64,000 bases of DNA from Streptomyces umbrinus (GTDB lineage Bacteria > Actinomycetota > Actinomycetes > Streptomycetales > Streptomycetaceae), in assembly GCF_030817415.1 (NCBI RefSeq), contig NZ_JAUSZI010000002.1, positions 10,825,501-10,889,500 on the forward strand, written 5' to 3'. This document shows, in pieces, positions 32,964-43,504 of this stretch. The notes under the pieces were generated by a model. That model made no database searches. It was not told where the DNA came from and saw nothing but the letters and a program-made list of their open reading frames with translations. Both the position numbers and the translations under genes were made by a program. The stretch's first letter is position 1. Every line of letters starts with the position of its first letter.

Positions 32964-33755
32964 TCAGCCGAAGCGCTCGATCCGGATACGGTCCACCGGC
33001 TGGCCGGCGTCCACCAGCAGCCGCGAGGCATGCTCGGCGAACCCGTTCGAGCCGCACACATAGGCCTCCCACCCACCTTCGGGCCGGTCGGCCAGGAGCG
33101 CCGCCACATGTGCGGCCGACACACGTCCCACGGGCACACCCTCCGGCGCGGTGCGCGTGAACACGGGTGTGGTCTCGGCCCCGTACTCCGACGCGTAGAT
33201 CAGCTCCTCGGGACTGCGCGCCGACACCAGCAGACGCAGCGGCAACGACAGCCCCCGCGCGCGATGGTGGCGGACCATCGACATCAGCGGTACGACGCCG
33301 GAGCCCGCGCCGACGAGCAGGGCGGGCCGGTCGCCCGGCCAGGCGAAGAAGCCGCTGAGCGGGCCGCGCACCTCCACCTCGTCGCCGGGCTTGGCGACCG
33401 TGTGGAACCAGCCGGACACCTCACCGCCGTCGACATGGTCGAGGGTGAGCTCGATGTGCCCGGTGTCGTCGGGCGGCGAGGCGATCGAGTAGTGCCGCTG
33501 GGCGACATAGCCGTCCTCCGCCCGAAGCCGCAGCATCAGGTGCTGCCCGGGCAGATGGCCCTCCCAGTCCGGCACGGCGAACCGGAAGGTAGCCGCGTGC
33601 GGGGTCTCCCGGCGGACGTCGGTGAGTGTGGCGCGCTGCCAGGTGGCCGCCGTGAGGTTGTTCACGGAGATCCGGCCGGGCACGGCGAAGCGCGTCGGCG
33701 GCGTGAAGCCGGCCGACGGCGTGGAGTCCGTGGCGGACAGGGTGGTCTCAGTCAC
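32964..33755 (-). CDS. FAD-binding ferredoxin-NADP reductase-type flavoprotein
   Basis: A 263-aa electron-transfer protein. The FAD motif RHYS (R87-S90 in QRHYSIAS), the pyrophosphate-binding GEVSGWFHTVAKPGDEVEVRGPLSGFF, the NAD(P)-binding VGAGSGVVPLMSMVRH and the C-terminal CGSNGF are in the expected order. It has no iron-sulphur or haem domain. It starts at GTG 33755, 8 nt inside the 3' end of the molybdopterin enzyme gene, so it is translationally coupled. It probably supplies electrons to, or takes electrons from, that enzyme. Confidence 0.9.
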   Translation of the reverse strand: MTETTLSATDSTPSAGFTPPTRFAVPGRISVNNLTAATWQRATLTDVRRETPHAATFRFAVPDWEGHLPGQHLMLRLRAEDGYVAQRHYSIASPPDDTGHIELTLDHVDGGEVSGWFHTVAKPGDEVEVRGPLSGFFAWPGDRPALLVGAGSGVVPLMSMVRHHRARGLSLPLRLLVSARSPEELIYASEYGAETTPVFTRTAPEGVPVGRVSAAHVAALLADRPEGGWEAYVCGSNGFAEHASRLLVDAGQPVDRIRIERFG

Positions 33756-34353
33756 CGGAGTAGCGCTGCTCTTCCCAGGGGTTGCCGCGGTGGTGGTAGC
33801 CGTTCTGTTCCCAGAAGCCCGGCTCGTCGTGGTCGAGAAACCGGAGGCCCGCGATCCACTTGACGCTCTTCCAGAAGTACAGATGCGGCACGATCAGCCG
33901 CGCCGGGCCACCGTGCTCGGCGGGCAGCGGCCCGTCCCCGTACTCCCACACGATCCAGGCGCGCCCGCCGGTGAGGTCCGCGAGGGGAAGGTTCGCGGTG
34001 TAACCGGTGTGCGAGAACGCGACGACGTGCGTGGCCTCCGGTGCCGGACGGACCGTGTCGAGGAACGCGTCGAGCGACACGCCCCCGAAGCGCACCCCGA
34101 ACTTCGACCAGCTCGTCACGCAGTGGATGTCGCCCTCGTACGCGGACGGCGGCAGCGCGTGCGCCTCGTCCCAGGTCCAGGTGCGCGGTTCGGCGACCAG
34201 GCCGTCGACGGTGAACGTCCACTCCTCGGGCGCCAGGTCCGGCGTGACCTCCGCGGACAGGACGGGCCAGTCGTCGCCCGCGTCGTACTGGCCGGGCGGC
34301 AGCCCGTCGTTGCGGACGCGCGGGCGCCCGGTGAAGCCTCGGGTGACGTTCAT
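33748..34353 (-). CDS. Sulfite-oxidase-like molybdopterin oxidoreductase, cytoplasmic
   Basis: A 201-aa protein consisting of the Mo-pterin-binding domain of the sulfite oxidase/MsrP superfamily alone. The molybdenum ligand is C78 in IHCVTSWSKFGVRFGG, and FSHTGYTANLPLADLTGGRAWIVWEYGDGPLPAEHGGPARLIVPHLYFWKSVKWI covers the cofactor pocket. There is no Tat signal and no dimerisation domain, unlike plant or Starkeya sulfite oxidases. ATG 34353 is used. The pair with the FAD protein is a recurrent two-gene unit in actinobacteria; substrate unknown. Confidence 0.88.
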   Translation of the reverse strand: MNVTRGFTGRPRVRNDGLPPGQYDAGDDWPVLSAEVTPDLAPEEWTFTVDGLVAEPRTWTWDEAHALPPSAYEGDIHCVTSWSKFGVRFGGVSLDAFLDTVRPAPEATHVVAFSHTGYTANLPLADLTGGRAWIVWEYGDGPLPAEHGGPARLIVPHLYFWKSVKWIAGLRFLDHDEPGFWEQNGYHHRGNPWEEQRYSGD

Positions 34354-34563
34354 GCGGGAGGTGCCTCCAGGCCTGCCGGACGGCGGCCCTTGATCGTTGC
34401 GTACGCCCTCCACGGTACCGGGCCCGCCGGGAAGCCCCGCCCCGGATCGTTGCGGCCGCATGAACAGTCCGGCGGCCCGGGAATAGCAACCCCGCGATCC
34501 ACCTTGCCGCTAGTGCCCACCCCGGTTGATACCCACCCCGGTGCGAAGGAGAGTGACGGAGCA

Positions 34564-35484
34564 ATGCCCAAGGCGTACGTCTTCACCCAGTACGGCGGCC
34601 CTGAGACCGAAGCCCTCGTCGACCAGGACCGTCCGAGCCCCGGACCCGGCGAGTTGCTGGTCGCCGTACGGGCGGCGGGCGTGAACCCCGTCGATTCCAA
34701 GCAGCGCACCGGTTACCAGCGCCCCGGCCAGCAGCCGCGCGCGGTGCCCGCCGTGTTCGGCAACGAGGCCGCCGGAGTCGTCGAGGAGGTCGGCGAGGGC
34801 GTCACGGACTTCGCAGTCGGGGACGAGGTCTTCGGCAACCCGGTCGCCGGGGCGTTCGCCCAGTACGTACTGCTCCCTGTGGCGGTCACCGCCCACAAGC
34901 CCGCCGGTGTCTCCTTCACGGACGCCGCGGCCCTGCCCGTCGCGGCGGCGACCGCGTACGACGGAGTCCGCCAACTGGACCTTCCGGCCGGTTCGACCCT
35001 GCTGGTCACGGGCGCGGGCGGCGGTGTGGGCGTCTCGGTGCTCCAGATCGCGCGCGCCGACGGACTGAACGTCATCGGCGTCGCGAGCGCGGGCAAGAAG
35101 GACCTGGTCGAGTCGCTCGGTGCCGTGCATGTGCCGTCGGGCCCCGACTTCGCCGACGGCGTACGGGCCGTGGCGCCCGACGGCGTGGACGCCGTCTACG
35201 ACGTGGTCGGCGGTGAGGTACTGGAAGGAGCGGCCGAGCTGGTCGCGGACCGGACGAAGCTGATCACCGCGGGCGGCAAGGACATCGTGGAGCGCCTCGG
35301 CGGCTCGCCCGTCGCGCGGGCCCGTACCGCCGCGGTGCTCGACCAGGTGGCGCAGCTCGTGGCCGACGGCAGGCTGGACCCCTTGGTGACGCAGACCTTC
35401 CCCCTCGAACAGGCCGGGGAGGCGCTGCGTACCGTCGAGGAGGGCCACACGCGCGGCAAGGTCGTGATCGAGGTCGCCATATGA
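34564..35484 (+). CDS. NADP-dependent quinone oxidoreductase (zinc-less MDR family)
   Basis: A 306-aa medium-chain dehydrogenase/reductase. It has the GroES-like N-terminal domain (KAYVFTQYGGPETEALVDQDRPSPGPGELLVAVRAAGVNPVDSKQR, FGNEAAGVVEEVGEGVTDFAVGDEVFG) and a Rossmann domain with LLVTGAGGGVGVSVLQIARADGLNVIG. Zinc-binding cysteines are absent, as in quinone and enoyl reductases. A GAAGGAGAG purine run precedes ATG 34564. The stop overlaps the ATG of the broken acetyltransferase (ATGA). Confidence 0.88.
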   Translation: MPKAYVFTQYGGPETEALVDQDRPSPGPGELLVAVRAAGVNPVDSKQRTGYQRPGQQPRAVPAVFGNEAAGVVEEVGEGVTDFAVGDEVFGNPVAGAFAQYVLLPVAVTAHKPAGVSFTDAAALPVAAATAYDGVRQLDLPAGSTLLVTGAGGGVGVSVLQIARADGLNVIGVASAGKKDLVESLGAVHVPSGPDFADGVRAVAPDGVDAVYDVVGGEVLEGAAELVADRTKLITAGGKDIVERLGGSPVARARTAAVLDQVAQLVADGRLDPLVTQTFPLEQAGEALRTVEEGHTRGKVVIEVAI

Positions 35485-36201
35485 GCGGGGCGCGTCACCC
35501 GCTGGACAACCCGGCGCTCGGCTCGCTGACCGGCCCGCACGCCCACTTCGCCGAGCGGCACGGGCGCGTGCTGCGCTACCCCGTCGACGTGTCGCCCTGG
35601 CTGGCGCTGCCCGACGAGCCGGGCGCCGAAGACTGGGCCGACCTCGCGTCGCTCGTCGGCCCCGGCGGCGAGATGGGGCTCCCCGCCTTCGACGGAGGTA
35701 TCCCGGACGGCTGGGAAGTGACGTTCAGCCTGGACGGCGTACAGCTCGTGGACGACGGCCTGGCCACGGCGCCCGAACCTGAGGCCGTACCGCTCGGTCC
35801 CGCCGACGTACCGGAGATGCTGGACCTGGTCGAGCGCACCAGACCGGGCCCGTTCCTGCCCCGGACCGTCGAACTCGGCACGTATCTCGGCATTCGTCGG
35901 AACGGGACTCTGATCGCCATGGCGGGGGAGCGGCTGCATCCACCGGGCTGGACCGAGATCAGCGCGGTCTGCACCCCACCCGGACTTCCGCGGCGAGGGC
36001 CTCGCGACCCGGCTGACCCTGGCGGTCGCCCACGGCATCCGCGCCCGGGGCGAGACCCCGTTCCTGCACGCCGCCGCCGAGAACACCACCGCCATCCGGC
36101 TCTACGAGGAGATGGGCTTCCGGCTGCGGCGCAGGACGAGGTTCGTGGGGGCGCGGGTGCCCGAACTGCTCGGTGACCGGCAGACGTCGGGGGTCGTTTA
36201 G
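35481..36201 (+). pseudogene. GNAT-family N-acetyltransferase with a frameshift
   Basis: The N-terminal frame reads a normal GNAT-like protein to GERLHPPGWTEISAVCT. There a CCCC run (35974-35977), one base longer than the frame allows, shifts reading. In the other frame the family continues as HPDFRGEGLATRLTLAVAHGIRARGETPFLHAAAENTTAIRLYEEMGFRLR, i.e. the acetyl-CoA loop RGEGLATRL and the terminal F of GNATs, and stops at TAG 36199-36201. Unshifted reading gives nonsense Arg/Pro residues to 36176. The single-base change in a C run could be slippage, phase variation or a sequencing error. It is coupled to the quinone oxidoreductase by ATGA. Confidence 0.85.
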
Positions 36202-36307
36202 CGGCGGGGGAGGGCGTCGGGCCGCAGCGGGCTTGAACGATGGTGGTGTGGCGGGCCTCAGGAGAGGGACGGATCGCGCGGCCTGCGCGCTCGCGTGCCC
36301 GACGTTC

Positions 36308-36766
36308 TCAGTCGCTCGCGGGCGCGGCCCTGAACGTCACTCCGCCCGCCGCCGCGTTGTACCGCAGCAGATACCCGGCGAACCGCTCCAGGTCCTCCTC
36401 GGGCCAGCCCGCGAGCCGCTCGCGGAACGCCACCCGGCGGCTCGCGGTCACCTGGGCGAGGATCTCCTTGCCGGCGGGGGTGACGCGGAGCACCTGGACG
36501 CGCTGGTCCTGCGGATCGGCCCGGCGCTCGACCAGCCCGGCCCGTTCGAGGGCCGAGACCTGGCGGCTGACGGTGGACTTGTCCAGGGCGTAGTGCGCGG
36601 CCAGGTCGGTGGACCGGCAGCCGCCGACGTCCTCCAGGTGGCCGAGCAGCGTGTACGAGACCAGGGACAGCTCTGGGTGCAGACGTCCCGCCGAGGCCCG
36701 GGCGCGGCGGGCGAAGGCCGTCAGCTCGTGGTGGATCGTCTCGATGGACACGTCGGCTGCGTTCAC
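36308..36766 (-). CDS. MarR-family transcriptional regulator
   Basis: A 152-aa winged-helix repressor. SLVSYTLLGHLEDVGGCRSTDLAAHYALDKSTVSRQVSALERAGLVERRADPQDQRVQVLRVTP contains the recognition helix (DKSTVSRQVSALE) and the wing with the DxR motif. GTG 36766 is the start: GGAAGGA precedes it by about 8 nt. Two palindromes lie 22-57 bp upstream of this start, and a related palindrome overlaps the promoter of the flavoenzyme at 37976, its probable target. Confidence 0.88.
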   Translation of the reverse strand: MNAADVSIETIHHELTAFARRARASAGRLHPELSLVSYTLLGHLEDVGGCRSTDLAAHYALDKSTVSRQVSALERAGLVERRADPQDQRVQVLRVTPAGKEILAQVTASRRVAFRERLAGWPEEDLERFAGYLLRYNAAAGGVTFRAAPASD

Positions 36767-36787
36767 GGTTTCATCCTTCCTCTTCTG

Positions 36788-36823
36788 GTTGCATCGTACA
36801 ACTAAGTGGTTGCCTAATACAAC
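36788..36823. promoter_or_regulatory. Double palindromic operator before the MarR gene
   Basis: GTTG-N7-CAAC occurs at 36788-36802 (GTTGCATCGTACAAC) and 36809-36823 (GTTGCCTAATACAAC). Their centres are 21 bp apart, two helical turns, so two dimers could bind the same face. The DNA here is locally AT-rich. Confidence 0.65.
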
Positions 36824-37050
36824 TAGAGGAGCCTCGGGGTGCAGGGCGAGGAGGGGCGGGATCCGGGTCCCGGCCGGAGTCCGTGCCGTGTAATGTTGCC
36901 GTCCGGCTGCGGACCGCCCCAGCCGCGAACGGACCGAGGAGGTGAGCCCCATTACCGCTGTGTCAGCTCGGGTGCTCTCGCCTCAGGGCCTCACCGTCAT
37001 CAGGTGACCTGGAGGGTGCCCTTCGGCTTCCCGAAAGGCTCTCGGCTTCC

Positions 37051-37833
37051 ATGCCACCTTCTTACGCACATGTCGTCACCGCGCTCCGCTCCGCGGGCTG
37101 TGTCTTCGCCGAGGACGAGGCGCGTCTGATCCTCTCCACCGCTCGTACGCCCGCCGAACTCACCGTGATGGTGGACCGCCGGGTCGCGGGCCTGCCCCTC
37201 GAACACGTCCTGGGCTGGGCCGAGTTCAGGGGTCTGCGCATAGCCGTGGAACCCGGTGTCTTCGTGCCCCGTCGACGCACCGAGTTCCTGGTCGAACAGG
37301 CCGTCGCGCTCGCCCCCGAGGCCCCCGTCGTCGTGGATCTGTGCTGCGGCTCGGGTGCGGTGGGTGCGGCGCTCGCCGCCGCGCTTCCCGGCGTCGAGCT
37401 GTACGCCGCCGATGTCGATCCCGCCGCGGTGCGGTGCGCTCGGCGGAACGTGGGTGCGGGTGCGCATGTTTATGAGGGGGATCTCTTCGAGGCATTGCCT
37501 CGTGGTCTCCGTGGTCGCATCGGCATTCTGGCTGCCAATGTGCCGTACGTTCCGAGTGGCGAGGTCGGGCTGCTGCCGCCCGAGGCCCGTGACCATGAAC
37601 CTCTTGTGGCGCTCGACGGGGGTGGGGACGGGCTCGATGTCCTGCGTCGTGTCGCCGTGGAGGCGCCGGGGTGGCTGGCGCCCGGGGGGAGTCTTCTCGT
37701 CGAGACGAGTGAGCGCCAGGCGGGGCCGGCTGTCGAGATCTTTGCCGGTGCTGGGCTGACACCGAGGCTGGAGGTCTCGGAGGAGCTTTACGCGAACGTC
37801 GTGATTGGAGTGACGGGCGTGACGGGCGGCTGA
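37051..37833 (+). CDS. HemK/PrmC-like N5-glutamine methyltransferase-like protein
   Basis: A 260-aa SAM-dependent methyltransferase. It has the small N-terminal helical domain (GCVFAEDEARLILSTA), PLEHVLGWAEFRGLRIAVEPGVFVPRRRTEFLVEQA, motif I VVDLCCGSGAVGAALAA and the catalytic NPPY-type motif as NVPYVPSGEVGLLPPEARDHEPLVALDGGGDGLDVLRRV. NVPY deviates from NPPY at the second residue, yet this variant is seen in actinobacterial paralogues that stand beside the true PrmC. Substrate is thus unsure. Many codons after about 37450 end in T, unlike the neighbours. The 5' region 36767-37050 holds the MarR operator. Confidence 0.8.
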   Translation: MPPSYAHVVTALRSAGCVFAEDEARLILSTARTPAELTVMVDRRVAGLPLEHVLGWAEFRGLRIAVEPGVFVPRRRTEFLVEQAVALAPEAPVVVDLCCGSGAVGAALAAALPGVELYAADVDPAAVRCARRNVGAGAHVYEGDLFEALPRGLRGRIGILAANVPYVPSGEVGLLPPEARDHEPLVALDGGGDGLDVLRRVAVEAPGWLAPGGSLLVETSERQAGPAVEIFAGAGLTPRLEVSEELYANVVIGVTGVTGG

Positions 37834-37835
37834 GG

Positions 37836-37899
37836 CTGCGGGATTGCGGTGCGGGTTGTTCGTGGCTGGTCGCGCAGTTCCCCGCACCCCTTTGGGGTC
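37836..37899 (-). repeat. Interspersed Streptomyces palindromic repeat, copy 3 (inverted)
   Basis: Here the element is in reverse orientation: CTGCGGGATTGCGGTGCGGG, then GTGGCTGGTCGCGCAGTTCC, CCGCACCCCTTTGGGGT. The palindromic end is degenerate compared with copies 1 and 2. It lies right after the methyltransferase stop and next to the operator of the flavoenzyme gene. Confidence 0.75.
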
Positions 37900-37907
37900 G
37901 CCATTGT

Positions 37908-39991
<2,084 letters not shown>

Positions 39992-40025
39992 GCCGACATG
40001 GACCGGGGGACGTGGCGCCCGTCCC

Positions 40026-40031
40026 TAGGAT
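40026..40031 (+). promoter_or_regulatory. Candidate -10 element of a leaderless PadR transcript
   Basis: TAGGAT is followed by 6 nt and ATG 40038. There is no ribosome binding site. Spacing matches the element at 29739. Confidence 0.5.
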
Positions 40032-40037
40032 GACTCC

Positions 40038-40592
40038 ATGTCACTCCCGCACGCGATCCTCACCGCCCTGCTCGAGAAGCCGTCTTCGGGGCTGGAGCTG
40101 ACCCGTCGCTTCGACAGGTCGATCGGCTACTTCTGGTCGGCGACGCATCAGCAGATCTATCGCGAGCTGGGAAAACTGGAGGCCGAGGGACACATCAGGG
40201 CCCTCCCGACGGAGCAGCCGGCCCGGGGACAGAAGAAGCGGTACGAGGTCCTGCCCGCGGGCCGCGCCGAACTGGCCAGGTGGACCGCTGCCTCCCAGGC
40301 CCCGAAGCCGCTGCGCGACACGATGCTGCTGCGGCTGCGCGCCGCGGCGGTGGTCGGCACGGAGGGCATCGAGGCGGATCTGCGACGCCATCTAGACCTG
40401 CACCAGCGGCAGTTGGCGGAGTACGAGGAGATCCAGGAGCGGGACTTCCCGCCCGGCAAGGACGCGGCCCAGGACCGCCTTCAGCATCTCGTCCTGCGGG
40501 CCGGGATCGACCTGGAGACCTTCTGGACGGGCTGGCTGACACACGCGCTGGAGGAGTTCGAACGGCTTCCCGCGCAGGACCCGGCGTCCTGA
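40038..40592 (+). CDS. PadR-family transcriptional regulator
   Basis: A 184-aa regulator with the PadR winged helix (SLPHAILTALLEKPSSGLELTRRFDRSIGYFWSATHQQIYRELGKLEAEGHIRALP, then GQKKRYEVLPAGRAELARW) and the Vir_act_alpha_C dimerisation domain (residues about 95-180). It lies 46 bp after the dienoyl-CoA reductase gene with its own probable promoter. It may control that gene, itself or a distant exporter; no operator is obvious. Confidence 0.9.
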   Translation: MSLPHAILTALLEKPSSGLELTRRFDRSIGYFWSATHQQIYRELGKLEAEGHIRALPTEQPARGQKKRYEVLPAGRAELARWTAASQAPKPLRDTMLLRLRAAAVVGTEGIEADLRRHLDLHQRQLAEYEEIQERDFPPGKDAAQDRLQHLVLRAGIDLETFWTGWLTHALEEFERLPAQDPAS

Positions 40593-40686
40593 CGGGCCGG
40601 GTGTCCGGTGGTCGGCGGCGGCCCGGCCTCCTCGTCGAGACCGGGGTTCCGGCCATCGGGATCGGGGTTCCGGGCCGCCGCCGTGC

Positions 40687-41247
40687 TCACAGCCGGTGCG
40701 GCTTGGCGCGCCGGCGCAGGACCCAGACCGTGGCCCCGACTCCCGCTGCCACCAGGACACCGCCCGCCGCGTAGGTGGCGGCGCCGTAGTCCTTCGTACC
40801 GCCGCCCATCCCGCCCATGACCCCGCGCGACGGTGATGCCGACGAGGTGGCTGTCGCCGTCGCCGAGATCGTGGGGCTGGAGACGGGGGAGACGGTGACG
40901 GCCTGGGTGCCCGCCGTCGTGCCGTCGGCGCAGACCACGATGACGGTGTAGGTGCCGGTGGTGACGCTGGACCAGGCCGCGGCCTGGCTGGTGCTGGTCC
41001 CGGACAAGGTCGCCTGGCGCCCCTGCGCGAAGTTGGCCTGACCGCTGGAGAGCAGTGAGGCATTCCCCATGGAGCCGTTGGACCTGGTGGCGCAGTCGCT
41101 GGTGGTCACCTGCACCGTCGTGCCGCTGGTGGTCACATTGATGGCCGTGTTCACCGCGACGGCCTGCGTGGCGGTGAGGGTCAGCGGCAGCGCGGCGGCG
41201 GCCGCCACGGTCAGGCCGGAGCGGACGAGCATCTGGGTCATACGCAT
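40687..41247 (-). CDS. Secreted Ser/Thr-rich surface protein with C-terminal anchor
   Basis: A 186-aa protein. It has a signal peptide (residues 1-31, LVRSGLTVAAAAALPLTLTATQAVA), an Ig-like or Thr/Ser-rich extracellular part (AINVTTSGTTVQVTTSDCATRSNGS, TTGTYTVIVVCADGTTAGTQAVTVSPVSSP) with two cysteines likely in a disulfide, a Ser/Thr/Gly-rich spacer, and a C-terminal membrane segment (YAAGGVLVAAGVGATVWVL) followed by RRRAKPHRL. There is no LPXTG. ATG 41247 follows GGAGGG at good spacing. Function unknown; it may be a small envelope protein. Confidence 0.75.
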   Translation of the reverse strand: MRMTQMLVRSGLTVAAAAALPLTLTATQAVAVNTAINVTTSGTTVQVTTSDCATRSNGSMGNASLLSSGQANFAQGRQATLSGTSTSQAAAWSSVTTGTYTVIVVCADGTTAGTQAVTVSPVSSPTISATATATSSASPSRGVMGGMGGGTKDYGAATYAAGGVLVAAGVGATVWVLRRRAKPHRL

Positions 41248-41446
41248 AGAACTGCCCTCCGACAGCACGGTTGGCGGTACATCCCATGCGCCGCCGAGGG
41301 TTGGGAACGCCCGTGCGCCTTCGGACCGAGCCAATGCGAAGATCACCGGTTCCGCATGCGGGCCGGGACCGGGCAGGTGACGAATTCCTTCGTCCGGCCG
41401 ACCGCCGGTGGCGTGTCCCGGGCGGTCCGCTACTCTCCGCGGGCCG

Positions 41447-42388
41447 TCACCAGGTCCGGCCGGCCGCCAGGATCCGTTCCCCGACGAGCGCGACATGCGG
41501 GCTGTCCGACACCCCCGGGCGCCGCACCAGATACGCGGTGTTGATCGGCGGGTCCTCCGGGTCCAGCAGGGTGACCAGCGCGCCGGAGGCCAGCTCGTCG
41601 AGGCACAGATAGCGGGGGAGCACCGAGATTCCGGCGCCCGCCACCACCGCCGCGAGGACGCCGCGCAGATCCGGCACCGTGATCGCCGCCTGACCGGTCA
41701 GCCGTACGCCGAAGACGTGCCGCCAGTAGCGCCGCGCGATGGGCAGATCCTCGGCGTACGAGATCAGCGGCGCCCCGTGCAGCGCCGCGGGCCCCTCGGC
41801 GGCGACCCGGTTCCGGCCGATCCGCTCGGCCCACGCGGGCGCGGCCACGAGGACGAACTCCTCGTCCGCCAGCGGCACCGCCCTCAGTGTGCGGCCGCGC
41901 GGCCGTGACGTGGCGATCGCCAGGTCGAAGCGGCCGCCGCGCAGCCCCTCCAGCAGACCGTCGGTCAGTCCGGTGGTGACCCGCAGTCGCACCCCCTGCC
42001 CGGTCAGCGGGGCGAGAGCGGGCAGCACCCGGGTGCACAGCAGCTCCGCCGGACCCGCCACATGGACCGGCTCCGGCACCACGTCCGCACCGAACCCGCC
42101 GCGGTCCGTGACCGTCGCGAGCGCGTCCAGCGGCGCCGCGACCTGCGCGGCCAGCTCGTCCGCGACCGAGGTCGACACCACGCCGCGCGGCCGCCGCTCG
42201 AACAGCTCACGCCCCAACTGGTCCTCCAGGGACCGGATCTGCGTGGTCACCGTCGGCTGCGACAGCCCCAGCAGCCGCGCCGCCGCGGTGAACGAACCCG
42301 TCCGGTGCACGGCGAGGAAGGTCCGCAGCAGCGAGAGATCGAGCGGGGCGGCGGACGCGGCGGTGCCATTGGATTCCCTATGGGGCAT
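41447..42388 (-). CDS. LysR-family transcriptional regulator
   Basis: A 313-aa LysR regulator. The helix-turn-helix is LSLLRTFLAVHRTGSFTAAARLLGLSQPTVTTQIRSLEDQLGRELFER (residues about 18-65), and the effector domain includes the expected VVAGAGISVLPRYLCLDELASGALVTLL. No divergent target gene is adjacent: the gene next to its start is the 3' end of the FN3 lipoprotein, on the same strand. Its targets are therefore not identifiable here. Confidence 0.9.
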   Translation of the reverse strand: MPHRESNGTAASAAPLDLSLLRTFLAVHRTGSFTAAARLLGLSQPTVTTQIRSLEDQLGRELFERRPRGVVSTSVADELAAQVAAPLDALATVTDRGGFGADVVPEPVHVAGPAELLCTRVLPALAPLTGQGVRLRVTTGLTDGLLEGLRGGRFDLAIATSRPRGRTLRAVPLADEEFVLVAAPAWAERIGRNRVAAEGPAALHGAPLISYAEDLPIARRYWRHVFGVRLTGQAAITVPDLRGVLAAVVAGAGISVLPRYLCLDELASGALVTLLDPEDPPINTAYLVRRPGVSDSPHVALVGERILAAGRTW

Positions 42389-42469
42389 ACGGAGGATCCT
42401 AGGCTCTGTCTATGGGCGGACCGCCTTCGGGCACCTGCCGCCCCTGCCGTACCACTGCACCGTTCCGCC

Positions 42470-43468
42470 CTACGGCCGCGCCGCTCCCGTCGTCACCGTC
42501 CGTTCCGCCGAGAAGCCGCTCCATGTCCCGTCGGGCAGCTTCGCTCTGATCCGCACCCGCTGGGTGACCCCGTCCTGGCGTCCCACGTAGAAGCTGTACG
42601 TGGCCTTGTCGCGCGGGGCGGTCCCGCCCCAGACGAGCGAGGTGGCGGGCTGCCGGTCGAGCTGGATCTGGTACTCGGTGATCACCCCGTCGATCGTCTC
42701 GGCGTCCGGCGGAATCCAGGAGAGGTCGAGGTAGTACGCCCCGTCGGTGCGGTGTGTCGTGGCCCGGACGGCGGTCGGGGCCAGGCCGGTGCCTTTTCCG
42801 TCCCCTGTACCGGCGGCAGTCGTGATCCGTACCGCCGCGCTCGCGGGCGAGACGTTGTCCGCCGCGTCCCGCGCCCGGACGGTGAAGGAGTACCGGGTGC
42901 CCGGCCGAAGCCCCGTGACCACGGTCGCCGACTGTGAGCCGCCCACACTGTGGATCTTCGAGTCGCCCTGATAGATGTCATACGACGCCACGCCCCGGTT
43001 GTCCGTTGACCTGTCCCAGGACAACTGGGCGGCCCGGCTCCCGGCCGCCTTGCCGCGGAGGCGCTCCGGCGTGCTCGGGGCCCGCCCGTCGGCGGCGGTC
43101 GCGGCCGGAGTGGTGGCCCGTACCCGCTCGCTGGGCGGTCCGAGCCGCCCGTCCGCGTCCCTCGCCCGTACGGAGAAGGCGTACGCGGTCGACGGCTTGA
43201 GCCTGGTGATGTCGACCATGTGGTCCGAACCCGGCACTTCCTTCACCATCGTGGTGCCGCGATACACCTCGTAGTGGGCGACCTCGGGTTTCCCGGAGGC
43301 CCGGTTCCACATGACGTGCACGCTGGTGGAACTGCCCGCCGCCGCGGTGACGCCCGCCGGAGCCGCCGGCGGCCGGTCGCTGCCCGGGCCCTCACCGCCC
43401 CAGCCGCAGGACGCCATCATGAGCAACGCGCCGCAGGCCACCGCGGCTCGCAGGAGTACGCGTCGCAC
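42470..43468 (-). CDS. Fibronectin type III repeat lipoprotein
   Basis: A 332-aa exported protein. GTG 43468 with an upstream GGGAGGG is preferred to a start at 43528. The signal sequence VRRVLLRAAVACGALLMMAS ends at C21, an atypical lipobox MAS-C. Three FN3 domains follow: about 34-115 (PAGVTAAAGSSTSVHVMWN), 128-213 (SRAAQLSWDRSTDNRGVASYDIYQGD) and 225-330 (GAYYLDLSWIPPDAETIDGVITEYQIQ). Such domains in actinobacteria often join carbohydrate-active enzymes, but no catalytic domain is present here. A GntR-type palindrome stands 25 bp before the start, and a chitosanase gene is divergent. Confidence 0.82.
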   Translation of the reverse strand: MRRVLLRAAVACGALLMMASCGWGGEGPGSDRPPAAPAGVTAAAGSSTSVHVMWNRASGKPEVAHYEVYRGTTMVKEVPGSDHMVDITRLKPSTAYAFSVRARDADGRLGPPSERVRATTPAATAADGRAPSTPERLRGKAAGSRAAQLSWDRSTDNRGVASYDIYQGDSKIHSVGGSQSATVVTGLRPGTRYSFTVRARDAADNVSPASAAVRITTAAGTGDGKGTGLAPTAVRATTHRTDGAYYLDLSWIPPDAETIDGVITEYQIQLDRQPATSLVWGGTAPRDKATYSFYVGRQDGVTQRVRIRAKLPDGTWSGFSAERTVTTGAARP

Positions 43469-43492
43469 AGCCCTGCCCTCCCTCGACGGGAA

Positions 43493-43504
43493 TGGTCCGG
43501 ACCA
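43493..43504. promoter_or_regulatory. GntR/DasR-like palindromic operator
   Basis: TGGTCCGGACCA within AATGGTCCGGACCAAT is a perfect palindrome. DasR sites (dre) in Streptomyces resemble TGGTCTAGACCA; two central bases differ. It lies 25 bp before the FN3 lipoprotein start and 325 bp before the chitosanase start. Control by DasR or another HutC/GntR regulator is an inference. Confidence 0.5.
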
